DNA from: Caldilineaceae bacterium
Lineage (GTDB): Bacteria; Chloroflexota; Anaerolineae; Caldilineales; Caldilineaceae
Direction of reading: 5' to 3'
DNA length: 64,000 nucleotides
Assembly (NCBI GenBank): GCA_019637685.1
Contig: JAHBVF010000023.1
Coordinates: 49,758-113,757, forward strand
Part shown: in pieces, positions 43,449-53,143 of the stretch
Position numbering within the stretch: the first letter of the stretch is position 1
Layout: each line of letters opens with the position of its first letter
Notes under the pieces: model-generated
Told to the model about the DNA's origin: nothing
Seen by the model: the letters and a program-made list of their open reading frames with translations, nothing else
Database searches by the model: none
Position numbers and translations under genes: made by a program

Positions 43449-44419
43449 GAAATCTGTCCCTTGCCTCCAGCCAGCCAGGCCACCTGCGCCTCTGTCAGTT
43501 CAACATCGCCCGCGGTCATACTGTCCTCCACCTGGGCTACCGTGCGGCAGCCCACAATCGGAATGGTGGGAAAGGGCTGATTGGTCAGCCAGCCCAACAC
43601 CAGTTGGCTGATGGAATAGCCCGTCTCCCCGGCCAGCTTTTTCAGACGCGCCCCCCGCGCTCGATTTTCTCTGTTTCCGTACATTTTCTGCTGATTGGGG
43701 CGCACTTCTCGCTTTTCTGCCTCCTTTTGAAAATAGCCATTGGCCTGGGAGGAGTAGGGAATGGCCGCCAGACTGCTTTGCTTGTGATAGGCGTAGGTTT
43801 CGTCGTCCATTGCCACTGTCGTTGAGTCGTCCACCGCGGCCGGATTGATCGCGGCCAGACTCCAGCGCATCTGGTTGGCGACAAAGCCGGTAATGCCTTT
43901 CTGCGCGGCATAGGCCTGCGCGGCCGCAATGCGCTCCGGTCGCCAGTTGGAACAGGCGAAGTAGCGGATATTCCCCGCCACAACCTGCCCGTGCAGAGTA
44001 TCGATAATTTCGGCCACGGGCCGGGCCGTGTCGTCCCGGTGCAGCCAATAGAGATCGATCCAGTCGGTCTGCAAATTGCGCAGACTGGTCTCCACGTCGT
44101 CCACAATCTTTGGCGGCGACATCCGCGAGATGTGCATTGTCGCCAGGTCGGGGTGTCCGCCTTTGGTAGCCAGCACAAGCCTGGCCCGTTGACCGCTGCG
44201 TGCCAGCCAGCGGCCAATTGTTTTTTCACTGCTGTTCTTCTCGCCGGGCAGCCAATTCGCATAGACAGCGGCGGTGTCGATAAAATTGCCGCCGCACGTC
44301 ACATACGTATCCATCAACGCGTAAGCGTCGGCGGGGGGAATTCCGTTCCCAAAATTCGACGATCCCAGACAAATGGCCGAGGGCGTGAGATCGGTATGGG
44401 GGATGGGGGTGCTACGCAT
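43445..44419 (-). CDS. Aldo/keto reductase
   Basis: A 324-residue NADPH-dependent TIM-barrel reductase. The catalytic tetrad is readable: Asp and Tyr in NFIDTAAVYANW, Lys in VLATKGG and His in LYWLHRDD. The NADP-binding end includes PIVGCRTVAQVEDSM. The plus-strand neighbour is unrelated. It overlaps the AlkD-like gene by four bases, which implies coupled translation. The substrate is probably an aldehyde or ketose and cannot be determined. A central insertion (EKREVRPNQQKMYGNREN) is strongly charged. Confidence 0.93.
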   Translation of the reverse strand: MRSTPIPHTDLTPSAICLGSSNFGNGIPPADAYALMDTYVTCGGNFIDTAAVYANWLPGEKNSSEKTIGRWLARSGQRARLVLATKGGHPDLATMHISRMSPPKIVDDVETSLRNLQTDWIDLYWLHRDDTARPVAEIIDTLHGQVVAGNIRYFACSNWRPERIAAAQAYAAQKGITGFVANQMRWSLAAINPAAVDDSTTVAMDDETYAYHKQSSLAAIPYSSQANGYFQKEAEKREVRPNQQKMYGNRENRARGARLKKLAGETGYSISQLVLGWLTNQPFPTIPIVGCRTVAQVEDSMTAGDVELTEAQVAWLAGGKGQIS

Positions 44420-44590
44420 TCAGTTCTCCGTGGGCGGGATAAGATGACAAGGTGATTTGCTCGCCAACCTGTTGGGTTTCGATACGCCTGGAAACGGATA
44501 TCTGCTTTCTGAAGCGGCTTCTACTCAACCGGCGCTGGTCATTTCCCGCGCCAGCCTGCCCTCCTGCCATCCCTTCCTCTTGTCTTCCCA

Positions 44591-45547
44591 TCATCCCGCC
44601 ATCTCCAACACAAAATAGTGGCCTGGATTCCACGCCTGGCAGACGAGGAAGAGCCGTCCCTTATGGATGTGCCAGATGACGTTGTGCAGGTGATCGGCCA
44701 GTTCGATGCCCAGTTCTTCTTTGGGACGGATAGTGGAAACTACATTGTAGCTTTTCCAATCCACAATGTAAATCGGCGCGGGGCGGTTCGCTTTGTCTGG
44801 GTCGTCCAGGCTGCCGACAACCGCGTAGGTGTGCCCTTGCCAGTCCACAAAGTCGATTCCGCAGGGCCGGGAATCCCCGGGCATGGGGTGGCTGGCGTGA
44901 AAGTGGCCGTCGTGGCTGTGGACCTGAATCCGGGAGTTGAGCCGATCTGCAATGGCCAAAAAGCCGCTGGGCGTCAGATTGAAGCCGTGGGCCGTGCCAA
45001 ATCTGCCGTCTTCCGTCGGGTCTGTTGTCTTGCCGCCAAAGATGCTGCGCCAACTGCGGCTGGGCTGATCTGCGGTGGAAATATAGTTGGAGCCATAGCC
45101 GTCGGCCACCAGCAGTTGATCGCCCAAGGGCACTGTATCCGTCGGTTTGTAGGGTGCTGCCGCGTCCGCGTACTCGGCAAATTCGGGCCGGGAAAGGGTG
45201 TATTCCACATCCCCGTCCAGGGTCATCACCGCCACAAAACCGTCGTTGTTGGCGGGCAGATAGAGACGGGGGCTGTCGGCTGTGCCGCCGATTTTCGTGC
45301 TGTGAAAATTGACCTCCTGCCACTCCGGCGGTAACGAAATCAGTTCCTGACTGGTCAAATCCGCACTGATGCGCAGAATCCCGCAGCCGGGCATGCCGTA
45401 ATATATCTGGCCGTGGCCGGGCCGTTTGTCCACGGCAAAGCCGCCGTGCAGCCGCACTTCGAAAGGAAGCACCTTTTCTGGCAGGGTGTAGAGGTCTTCG
45501 CATAGAGAGAAGATGAAAGGGCTGTTGCCACTGGTTTTGCGGGCCAT
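44591..45547 (-). CDS. Beta-propeller protein (NHL/peptidylamidoglycolate-lyase-like)
   Basis: A 318-residue protein without signal peptide that reads as a six-bladed propeller: repeated strands such as RLYLPANNDGFVAVMTLDG, LLVADGYGSNYIS, TAHGFNLTPSGFLAIADRLNSRIQVHSHDG, and IDFVDWQGHTYAVVGSL. DRLNSRIQV is a typical NHL strand. Some relatives act as lyases or esterases with metal sites lined by His, and several His residues are conserved-looking (GTAHGF, HPMPGD, ADHLHNVIWHIHKG). The true role is unknown. Start ATG 45547 is preceded by GGAAAGGAAA. The AstE/DoeB-like gene lies 20 bases upstream on the same strand, so they may be co-transcribed. Confidence 0.75.
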   Translation of the reverse strand: MARKTSGNSPFIFSLCEDLYTLPEKVLPFEVRLHGGFAVDKRPGHGQIYYGMPGCGILRISADLTSQELISLPPEWQEVNFHSTKIGGTADSPRLYLPANNDGFVAVMTLDGDVEYTLSRPEFAEYADAAAPYKPTDTVPLGDQLLVADGYGSNYISTADQPSRSWRSIFGGKTTDPTEDGRFGTAHGFNLTPSGFLAIADRLNSRIQVHSHDGHFHASHPMPGDSRPCGIDFVDWQGHTYAVVGSLDDPDKANRPAPIYIVDWKSYNVVSTIRPKEELGIELADHLHNVIWHIHKGRLFLVCQAWNPGHYFVLEMAG

Positions 45548-45567
45548 AGGGTTTCCTTTCCAACCGA

Positions 45568-46578
45568 TTAGGCAAGTGTGTACGGACGTACAATCGTTGC
45601 CACGCAGGCCCCCTGTTGGGTAAGGGGAAAGCCGCACCGTCCAAAAAGCAGGCCGCTGGTCTGGGCACGCACGGGACTGGGCGGGGCAAAGGGCATCTCT
45701 GTCGAGTGGATTTGCCCCAGTTCCTGCCCGGCGTCTACGGAATCGCCCATCTCCAGGAAAGGTTCAAAGATGCCGCTGACCGGAGCCATCACATAATCCG
45801 CCGCGTTGGTGGCCGCCACCAGTTGCGAGGCAACCGCGGGGGGCGTGTAGGGCGAATCGGTGAGAACGTCATACATCCGCAGCATATTTTTCACGCCGTT
45901 CTCCGCGATCTGCAACATTTCCACGCCGAATTGGGGCGCGCTGCCCAGCTCTGTGCCCAGGGTAATCTTGCCCAGGCTTTCCGCGTAGGAGGGCAATAGC
46001 CCTTCGCCTGCCACATCTGCATAGATAAAGACGTAAGGCGCGCCCCACGAACTGGCCGCGCGCACCATTTCGTCCATCTGCGTTTTGTTCGCCAACTCGT
46101 GCATATTGACCGACGGCAGAAATTGCAGTGTGCGCCCGCCAGAGTGGATATCGACGACAATATCGGCCAGGGGCAGCAGTACGCTGCTGACGTAGTGGGC
46201 GATCATTCCGGTGATGGTGTCGTTGCGCTGGCCGGGGAAAGCCCGGTTCATATTGCGGCCATCGATGGGCGAGAGGCGTGTGCCCGCCACACAGGCCGGG
46301 CGGTTGAGCATCGGCAATACAATCAGCCGCCCCTGCACCTGCTCCGGCTGTAGTTCCCGCACCAGATTCATCAGCGCAACCTGGCCCTCGTACTCGTCGC
46401 CGTGGTTGCCGCCAGAGAGCAGAACAGTCGGCCCGCTGCCGTTTTGAATCACAGCAATGGGGATAAAATAGTTGGCCCACCCGGCAGTATTGAACGACTG
46501 GGGAACCCGCAGCACCCCCATCTGCTTGCCGTGCTGCGTGTAGTCGATATCAGTCGAAATCAGCGAATCGTTCGCCAT
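45568..46578 (-). CDS. Succinylglutamate desuccinylase/aspartoacylase family protein (DoeB-like)
   Basis: A 336-residue M14-type zinc deacylase. Zinc ligands lie in LSGGNHGDEYEGQ (His, Glu) and DIVVDIHSGGRTLQFLP (His), with an Arg-rich substrate pocket segment DGRNMNRAFPGQ. The C-terminal beta domain (VMAPVSGIFEPFLEMGDSVDAGQELGQIHS) resembles a lipoyl-like barrel as found in this branch. Close types include N-acetyl-diaminobutyrate deacetylase DoeB of ectoine breakdown and AstE. No other ectoine gene lies in the window. ATG 46578 is taken where family text begins. It is divergent from the PEP-synthase-like gene. Confidence 0.88.
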   Translation of the reverse strand: MANDSLISTDIDYTQHGKQMGVLRVPQSFNTAGWANYFIPIAVIQNGSGPTVLLSGGNHGDEYEGQVALMNLVRELQPEQVQGRLIVLPMLNRPACVAGTRLSPIDGRNMNRAFPGQRNDTITGMIAHYVSSVLLPLADIVVDIHSGGRTLQFLPSVNMHELANKTQMDEMVRAASSWGAPYVFIYADVAGEGLLPSYAESLGKITLGTELGSAPQFGVEMLQIAENGVKNMLRMYDVLTDSPYTPPAVASQLVAATNAADYVMAPVSGIFEPFLEMGDSVDAGQELGQIHSTEMPFAPPSPVRAQTSGLLFGRCGFPLTQQGACVATIVRPYTLA

Positions 46579-46776
46579 CTCCCCTCCAATCTTTGTGGCT
46601 GCCCGGGCAGATGCGGCCCGCCTGTGGCCGCGGCGAGCGCACAAATATCTGGCGCTGTTTGTAGAAGTGCCTGCTTGCTGCTACCATACATTTCTCTTGA
46701 GAGTTTATCAATCTCTGTGGAGAAGCCATCTGTAGTATAGATGATGCACACCCACAGCGCAATGTAGGGGATACCC

Positions 46777-49446
46777 ATGCAGCTTACACTCCTTCTATCC
46801 AGCCCTGAACTGACCCTCGCCAACGCGGGGGGCAAAGGGGCGAACCTCTCCGCGCTGATCCGGGGCGGCTTTCACGTCCCCGGGGGCTTTGTGGTGACGA
46901 CCGCTGGCTATGACGCTTTTGTGGAAGCCAACCGGCTGGCTGCGCCCATCGCCGCGCGGGTGGATGCCATCGACGCAACCGACCCCACGTCCTACGACCG
47001 GGCCTCCGCAGATATCCGCGGCCTCTTTGCCCGCGCCGGCCTGCCCGACGATCTGCGCGCTGCGATTCTGTCCGCCTACGCCGAAGGGATTGCAGATGCC
47101 GGCCCCGTAGCCGTACGCTCCTCCGCCACAGCCGAAGACCTGCCCGAAGCCTCCTTCGCGGGGCAGCAGGATACTTTCTTGAACGTCATAGGCCCGGACG
47201 CGCTGCTGGAAGCCGTTGTGGCGTGCTGGTCCAGCCTGTGGACGGGGCGGGCCATGGCATACCGTCAGCGCCAGTCTATCCCACCGGAGGATGTGAGCCT
47301 GGCGGTTGTTGTGCAGCAGATGGTTGCGGCAGAGGTGGCGGGGGTGCTTTTCACTGTCAATCCCGTCACCGGTGACGACGGACAGATGATTATCAACGCC
47401 ACTTGGGGGCTGGGCGAGGCGCTGGTCTCTGGCCAGGTGAACCCGGACACATACATTGCCGCCAAAGAGAGCGGCGGCCTGCTGGAAGTGACGATCGGCG
47501 ACAAAGCGGTGATGACCGCGGCCCAGGCGAATGGGACTGTCCAGGTTGCTGTGGAGGCTGCCCGCCAGGGCCAGCGCGCCCTGACCAATGCCCAGGTGGG
47601 GGAACTGGTCGGGCTGGGCCGCCGCATCGAAGAGCACTTCAATAGCCCCCAGGATGTGGAGTGGGCCTACGCCGACGGGAAACTCTACGTTCTCCAGTCC
47701 CGCCCGGTGACGACAACGGCCCAGCCCAATCCGGTCCCCGGCGACGACGCCTGGCCGCCCCTTCTCTCCAAAAAAGCGCGGGAATTTGACCTGTGGGGCC
47801 AGTCGGACCTGGGCGAGCGCTGGCCTGACCCCCTGACGCCGCTCACGTGGAGCGAGTGGAAGCCCATCACCGAAGCCAATATGCGGGACACTTTTGCGGG
47901 GATCAACGAGCCGTGGCTGGCGGAGATTGAGTGGATGCGCCGGGAGTACGGCCACGCCTATCTCAACGAAGGCGCGCTGGCCTATGCCATGCATCGGGGC
48001 TATGGAATGCCCGCCAGCACTTTCGCCGAGGGGATGGGCATGGGCGAGGTCTTGCTGGAACTCTACCCCGGCTGGAAGATCGCCACGGCCCTGCGCCGCG
48101 CGCCGTTGATGCTGGGAATGATGCGCCGCTGGGGAAAGTTGATCGACAGCTACGAGAAAGAGTTTGCCCAGATCGACCGGGATGTGGATGGCTGGATGGC
48201 CCAGGACCTGAGCGGATTGAGCGATGAACAGCTATGGCACGAAGCGCGGGATGTCTGGTTGAAACGCGCCATCCGCACAATTGACGCCCACGCGGCCAGC
48301 ACGTCCCAATCCACGACTGCCTATTCTCAGTTGGAAGGCACACTCAAGCGCTTTCTGGGCGACGGCTCGGCTATCCAATCGCTGGTCACAGGCATCGACG
48401 GGGTGATGCAGTCGGAGCTGGTCCCTGCCCTGTGGGAGATTGCCCAGGCCATCCGCGGCGCTGGTCTGGCGGATCTGCTGCTGGCGAACGACCCCCAGAC
48501 CGCCTGGGCGCGATTGCAGACTGCACCAGAAGCAGCCCCGGCCCTGGCCCTGCTGGAGCGCTTTCTGCAACGCCACGGCCATCGCTGCGCCACTGAAGGC
48601 GAATTCTTGTACCCTCGCTGGATCGAAGCGCCCTGGCTGGTTATCGAGCAGGTGGCGGGCTATCTGCGGGTGGGCGGCGATTTTGATCCCAGCGGCGCGG
48701 AAGAACGCCAGCGCGCGCAGCACGCAGCAGCCGTGACCGGGGTAGAAGCCCAGTTGAATTTTCTGCAAAGGGGCTTTTTCCGTAGGGGGCTGAAGCGGCT
48801 GCACCATCTGGTGCGGATGCGGGACAACGGCCAGCACTATCTGGTCAAGCTGATGCTGCCTGTGCGCCACTGCTACGGGCTGCTGGCCGCGCGGTGGGCG
48901 GAGCGGGGCTGGCTGGCCCAGGCCGACGACTTCTTCTTTCTTGTGAAGGAGGAGATCGCCGCAGTCATCGCGGGGGGTGATTCATCCGGCTTGGTCGAGA
49001 AAGCCACAGCCCGCCGCGCTGCTTGGGCGTATTGGATGGCCCAACCCAGCTTCCCGGAGGTGTTGGACGCCGCGGGCAAACCAGTCGTCACTGCTGGCAG
49101 CGACGAGAACGCACTGACGGGCATCGCGGCCAGCGGCGGGCGGGTGACAGGCCGGGCGCGGGTCATCCTCTCGCCCCAGGAGGCCAACAGCCTGCAACCG
49201 GGGGACATTCTTGTCACCCGGGCCACGGACCCCGGCTGGACACCGGTCTTTGCCCTCATCAGCGGTGTGGTCCTGGAGATCGGCGGCCAGCTCTCCCACG
49301 GCGCGATTGTGGCCCGGGAATATGGTCTGCCCGCGGTGGTCAATGTGGCCGGCGCGACCCGGCGCATTGTGGATGGGGAGACGATTACTGTGGATGGCAG
49401 CGCGGGCACAGTAACCCAAGCTGTCGGCTTGGGGAGCGCAAACTGA
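46777..49446 (+). CDS. PEP-synthase-like phosphotransferase, rifampin phosphotransferase type
   Basis: An 889-residue three-domain enzyme of the pyruvate-phosphate-dikinase superfamily. The N-terminal ATP-grasp part has GGKGANLSALIRGGFHVPGGFVVT, VAVRSSATAEDLPEASFAGQQDTFLNV and WGLGEALVSGQVNPD. A large middle domain (about 330-770) lacks the PEP/pyruvate TIM barrel. The C-terminal swivel domain has the phospho-His in GGQLSHGAIVAREYGLPAVVNV. This order and length match rifampin phosphotransferase (ATP, antibiotic and water to phospho-rifampin, AMP and phosphate) rather than PpsA. Many environmental relatives have unknown acceptors. A MOSC gene follows after 26 bases. Confidence 0.85.
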   Translation: MQLTLLLSSPELTLANAGGKGANLSALIRGGFHVPGGFVVTTAGYDAFVEANRLAAPIAARVDAIDATDPTSYDRASADIRGLFARAGLPDDLRAAILSAYAEGIADAGPVAVRSSATAEDLPEASFAGQQDTFLNVIGPDALLEAVVACWSSLWTGRAMAYRQRQSIPPEDVSLAVVVQQMVAAEVAGVLFTVNPVTGDDGQMIINATWGLGEALVSGQVNPDTYIAAKESGGLLEVTIGDKAVMTAAQANGTVQVAVEAARQGQRALTNAQVGELVGLGRRIEEHFNSPQDVEWAYADGKLYVLQSRPVTTTAQPNPVPGDDAWPPLLSKKAREFDLWGQSDLGERWPDPLTPLTWSEWKPITEANMRDTFAGINEPWLAEIEWMRREYGHAYLNEGALAYAMHRGYGMPASTFAEGMGMGEVLLELYPGWKIATALRRAPLMLGMMRRWGKLIDSYEKEFAQIDRDVDGWMAQDLSGLSDEQLWHEARDVWLKRAIRTIDAHAASTSQSTTAYSQLEGTLKRFLGDGSAIQSLVTGIDGVMQSELVPALWEIAQAIRGAGLADLLLANDPQTAWARLQTAPEAAPALALLERFLQRHGHRCATEGEFLYPRWIEAPWLVIEQVAGYLRVGGDFDPSGAEERQRAQHAAAVTGVEAQLNFLQRGFFRRGLKRLHHLVRMRDNGQHYLVKLMLPVRHCYGLLAARWAERGWLAQADDFFFLVKEEIAAVIAGGDSSGLVEKATARRAAWAYWMAQPSFPEVLDAAGKPVVTAGSDENALTGIAASGGRVTGRARVILSPQEANSLQPGDILVTRATDPGWTPVFALISGVVLEIGGQLSHGAIVAREYGLPAVVNVAGATRRIVDGETITVDGSAGTVTQAVGLGSAN

Positions 49447-49472
49447 TAGCTTGGGTTACAGAGGAGAGGAAA

Positions 49473-49967
49473 ATGGCCGAAGATAGCCCTATGCAAACAC
49501 TATTGAACAGCCTGCCCCAGACCGGCGAAGTCCTGTGGATCGGCCTGCGACCCGATCGCAGACAGCCCATAGAAGCAGTGGGTGGGGCCGAAGCCGTGCC
49601 CGGCAGCGGGCTGGTGGGGGACCGCTTTCGGGGACGGGGCGCGGAGAGCAAGCGCCAGGTGACACTCATCCAGGCCGAGCATCTGGCCGCGGTCGGCTCC
49701 TTTTTGGGCGGTGAACCCCTTGACCCGGCCCTCCTGCGCCGCAATATTGTCGTCTCCGGGCTGAATCTGCTGGCCCTGAAGGACAAGCGTTTCCGCATCG
49801 GCGACGCGCTGCTGGAATATACAGGCCAGTGTCATCCCTGCTCCCGCATGGAAGAAGCCCTGGGACCCGGCGGCTATAACGCCCTACGCGGCCACGGGGG
49901 GATTACGGCGCGGGTGATCGAAGGCGGGCTGATCCGGGTGGGGGATATTGTACGGATGACGGGGTGA
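49473..49967 (+). CDS. MOSC domain protein
   Basis: A 164-residue MOSC (molybdenum cofactor sulfurase C-terminal) protein. It shows GLVGDRFRGRGAESKRQVTLIQAEHLAAV, LRRNIVVSGLNLLALKDKRFRIGDALLEYTGQCHPCSRME with the conserved Cys and the GHGGITARVIEGGLIRVGD end, the pattern of small stand-alone MOSC proteins. Such proteins are thought to handle sulfur or metal-sulfur groups, and exact reactions are mostly unknown. GAGGAGAGG precedes ATG 49473. It is probably in one transcript with the upstream phosphotransferase-like gene, though a functional link is not evident. Confidence 0.9.
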   Translation: MAEDSPMQTLLNSLPQTGEVLWIGLRPDRRQPIEAVGGAEAVPGSGLVGDRFRGRGAESKRQVTLIQAEHLAAVGSFLGGEPLDPALLRRNIVVSGLNLLALKDKRFRIGDALLEYTGQCHPCSRMEEALGPGGYNALRGHGGITARVIEGGLIRVGDIVRMTG

Positions 49968-49997
49968 CAAGGGTGTATCTCAGAAATGGGTGCAACC

Positions 49998-50060
49998 GAT
50001 TCCGGAAATCGACCGGGCGATCTCCGGCAGAGACAATTGGTTTGGTCGATTCCCGGAATC
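49998..50060. terminator. Near-perfect 17-bp inverted repeat between convergent genes
   Basis: Bases 49998-50014 pair with 50044-50060 with one mismatch. A further outer match GGGTGC (49988-49993) / GCACCC (50068-50073) extends it. It lies between the MOSC gene end (+) and the glycosidase gene end (-), and is probably a shared terminator. Confidence 0.6.
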
Positions 50061-50100
50061 AGCCACCGCACCCCCAATCGGGATTTTGTGTAGGGCTGGA

Positions 50101-52899
50101 CTATTTTTGTACGCTCGGCACAAAGACGAAATGGTTGGGCACGAAAGGTACTGTTGGGGCAGCGGGGATATACGCTACATCGCTGAGCACCACCTGATCC
50201 ACCAGCGCACTGGTGCGACGGTTGGGCGAGGTCTCGTAGACATTCAGAATCAGTGTGGCACGCTGACCAGCGAAGGCAGAGAGATCGAAGAAGCGGTACC
50301 GCCAGTCGCTTCCTGTATGCTGGGTCAGCAGATATTCGGGCGAGCGATTTTCGGCAGCGACAATCACCTCGAATTTGTCGTGATCCGTACTGCTTTCCTG
50401 TCCCTCCACCCGATAGGCCAGGGCCAGAAAAGGACGGCCAGCGGGTACTTGCACCTGTTGGCTCCACGTACTGTTGCCGCCGTCACTGCCCTCCGCGCCG
50501 GGCACGCCGGGATTGGGCACAAAATTGGTGGCCAACCGCAACGCGTGATCGCTGGTCCCCGGCTGCTGCTCCACGGCAGAGGGCGAACTGCCGCCGATTT
50601 GCCAGGCCATTCCCTCACTTTCAAAGTCTCCATTGACAACCGCATTGCCCCCGGGCGCGTGGACCAGCAGCAACTGGCTGTCCTGGGCAAAGCTGCGCGC
50701 CCGGTTGATCACCCGCCCTTCCACCGCCACATCCCAAGTGCCAAAGGGAATGTCCAATTGAAAGTCGCCGTTGGCATCGGTTGTTGTCGTCACCCCGCCA
50801 ATGGCAACAGAGACGCTGAAGACGCCCTGCCCTGCCGGGTCAATGACCCGACCCGCAACCGCGGCGTGGGTGGGCGGTTCGTCGATTGTCGTGCGGGCCT
50901 GGGCTGTCAGTGTGCGGTTGGCCTGGCCCAGTTTGTCGATCCCCACCACGGCGAAGGCCACTCGCTGGCCTATCTCGCCTGTATATGCCAGGCTGCCGTT
51001 GGCGGCCAGCCCCGTTTGCCAGAGCGTCCACTCGCCGTCGTTGACCTGCTTCCACAGTTCTACATTCGCCAACCCCGCGCCCCAATCCACCGCCCACCAG
51101 TTCACCGAAAATTCCGGCCCTGAGATGGCGGGCAGCTCATTCATACCGGTGGAAGGGGGCAGCGTGTCTTCTTCGATCAGCAGATAGGGCGTGCCGTAGA
51201 TGCCCATATCATAGCCGCCGTTGGCATTGGGCCAGTTGCGGTTGGTCGCCCCTGCCAGGGAGACTTCGTAGAAACCATCGGTGGGCCGGATAACCGTCTC
51301 GCTGCCGTCCAGGCTGATGCGCCGGGCCTGGGTTCCCGCCGCGGGAATGCGGGCGATGACTGGCTGATCGGTGACGGCGAAAGTGAGCAGACGGCGCTCG
51401 TGGCTTTGGGGATGATAAAAGGCGACCCGCCGGGCCTTCTGCTCTTGAATATTGGCCCAGACCAGCTCTGTCCCAGGGAAATAAGTATTCGCCAGACGAA
51501 AGGCTGTTGCGCCGATCCGCCCTTCCCCATTGGCCGGCGAGCAATAGCTGCTGTTCTCATTTTTATGGATACCGAAGCCGTCTGGCGAATCCACCGCCAC
51601 CACATTGCCACAGTCGTCGTGGAGCATAAAGTGGAAGATCGGCCCGCCGCCCGCCAGCCGCGTATAGGCCACATTCTGCCAGATGTACGCGGCCTGCTCC
51701 TCTGCACTGGCCCGCCAGGGGCTGGGACAGCGGGGGCCAGGGAAGTCATCGCAGACAGGCACTCCGCTTTCGGTGATCCAAATCTGTTTGTTGTTCCAGC
51801 CGGCCGCGGCCAGCGCGGCCCGAATACGGGCTGTGTATTGGAACCCCTGATAGCTGAGCGAGTAGTGGTGGCTGGCCGCGGCGTCAAAGAAGCCCTGATA
51901 ACGGTCGGCCATTGGGTCATTCTGCAAAGCGGCCATCATCCGGGGCAAAAATTCGCCGTTGGCAAAATGGGCCAGTCCGCCCCACAGGACTGTCGCGCCA
52001 GGGTCGATCTGTTTTATCACCAGATAGGCCACTTTGAGCAGACGGGCGTATTCCTCTGGTGAGCCAGACCAGAAATGGCAGAGGTCTGGCTCATTCCAGA
52101 TTTCCCAGTGGCGCACGACTATGCCAGCCGCGCCGCCAGGACGATATCGGTCTGCTGTCAGCCCCACAAAACGTGCCCAGGGATTGTCCGGGTTGATGGC
52201 TTTGCCCGGCGATGGCTGGTCTGTGCCGTCCCTGAAAATCGGATTCCAGAGACCGCTGGGCGGGGGCGGGCCTTCCCAGGAATTGCACGTGCCCTGGGCT
52301 TGCAGCGCGTCGGCCATTCGCACATAACTGCCGCCGATGGGCAGGGGCTGCCACGCCTCCTCTGCTTGATCCTCTGTCTGTTCTCCCGACTCTTCCCACT
52401 GCTGTTTCTTTGGCTCTTCTTCCCCGCCAGCGGCACGGATGCCGCCCCGGTAGTGGCCCGGTGTGCCCAGCAGGATGGCCAACGTCCCCAGCCCTCTGGC
52501 CGCGTTGGCCCGCACAGCCGCGTCCTGGCTCGACCAGTTGAATGTTCCGTAGCCAGTCTCGATGCGATCCCAGTAGAAGGGGAAACGGTCCATGCCCGCG
52601 CCGGTGGCAGCTCCCCGCTGGATGCGCGCGTCGCCCACCGGATTTTCGGCAGAATTGACGAAGACCAGACCGAAGGATGTGGGGTCCACTGTGCTGGCGG
52701 CTTGGGTGATGAATGGCGCGGCCGATGGGGTGGCAGTGGCTATTGGCGATGGCACGACAGTAACAGGCGGCGTGCCCGATGGACTATTTTCTGCTGCAAT
52801 TATAGCTGCCTGGGTAAGAAGCAGGCTCCACACCAGGCCGATGGCCAGGCTCAGTGTGAAGAGAGTGGTTATACGACGGCTGAATGAAGGGGTTGTCAT
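50101..52899 (-). CDS. Secreted clan GH-A glycosidase-like multidomain protein
   Basis: A 932-residue exported protein. A signal peptide (RRITTLFTLSLAIGLVWSLLLTQAAIIAA) is followed by a Pro/Thr linker. The (beta/alpha)8 domain has VRHWEIWNEPDLCHFW (acid/base Glu after Asn) and KQIWITESGVPVCDD (nucleophile Glu), the GH-A pattern seen in GH39-like beta-xylosidases and relatives. After it come an Ig/FN3-like part (about 590-700), a carboxypeptidase-regulatory-like domain (AVAGRVIDPAGQGVFSVSVAI), and a C-terminal carbohydrate-binding-like jelly roll (NAVVNGDFESEGMAWQIGG...). A charged insert (GGEEEPKKQQWEESGEQTEDQ) is unusual. The tail is FVFVPSVQK. Start ATG 52899 gives the best signal peptide. 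The sugar substrate is unknown. Confidence 0.85.
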   Translation of the reverse strand: MTTPSFSRRITTLFTLSLAIGLVWSLLLTQAAIIAAENSPSGTPPVTVVPSPIATATPSAAPFITQAASTVDPTSFGLVFVNSAENPVGDARIQRGAATGAGMDRFPFYWDRIETGYGTFNWSSQDAAVRANAARGLGTLAILLGTPGHYRGGIRAAGGEEEPKKQQWEESGEQTEDQAEEAWQPLPIGGSYVRMADALQAQGTCNSWEGPPPPSGLWNPIFRDGTDQPSPGKAINPDNPWARFVGLTADRYRPGGAAGIVVRHWEIWNEPDLCHFWSGSPEEYARLLKVAYLVIKQIDPGATVLWGGLAHFANGEFLPRMMAALQNDPMADRYQGFFDAAASHHYSLSYQGFQYTARIRAALAAAGWNNKQIWITESGVPVCDDFPGPRCPSPWRASAEEQAAYIWQNVAYTRLAGGGPIFHFMLHDDCGNVVAVDSPDGFGIHKNENSSYCSPANGEGRIGATAFRLANTYFPGTELVWANIQEQKARRVAFYHPQSHERRLLTFAVTDQPVIARIPAAGTQARRISLDGSETVIRPTDGFYEVSLAGATNRNWPNANGGYDMGIYGTPYLLIEEDTLPPSTGMNELPAISGPEFSVNWWAVDWGAGLANVELWKQVNDGEWTLWQTGLAANGSLAYTGEIGQRVAFAVVGIDKLGQANRTLTAQARTTIDEPPTHAAVAGRVIDPAGQGVFSVSVAIGGVTTTTDANGDFQLDIPFGTWDVAVEGRVINRARSFAQDSQLLLVHAPGGNAVVNGDFESEGMAWQIGGSSPSAVEQQPGTSDHALRLATNFVPNPGVPGAEGSDGGNSTWSQQVQVPAGRPFLALAYRVEGQESSTDHDKFEVIVAAENRSPEYLLTQHTGSDWRYRFFDLSAFAGQRATLILNVYETSPNRRTSALVDQVVLSDVAYIPAAPTVPFVPNHFVFVPSVQK

Positions 52900-53143
52900 T
52901 TGGCTCTGCCCTTTTCCTGAAGATGTACTGAGAACGGATAGCCAATTCACGGTACAGGAAAAGGATGCTGTCGAATATCCCAAAAAGGTACGGGTGGATC
53001 GTCAGCACAGCCCAGCGCGGGTTATTTACAAAAATTTGACAACTTGTTTATGCGCTAAATCTACTATGTAGGATAGGGTAGGTGTGTGTCAATCGGAAGT
53101 GGAAGTTGTGTTTATAAACGAAAATAAACTGAGGAAATTTTGT

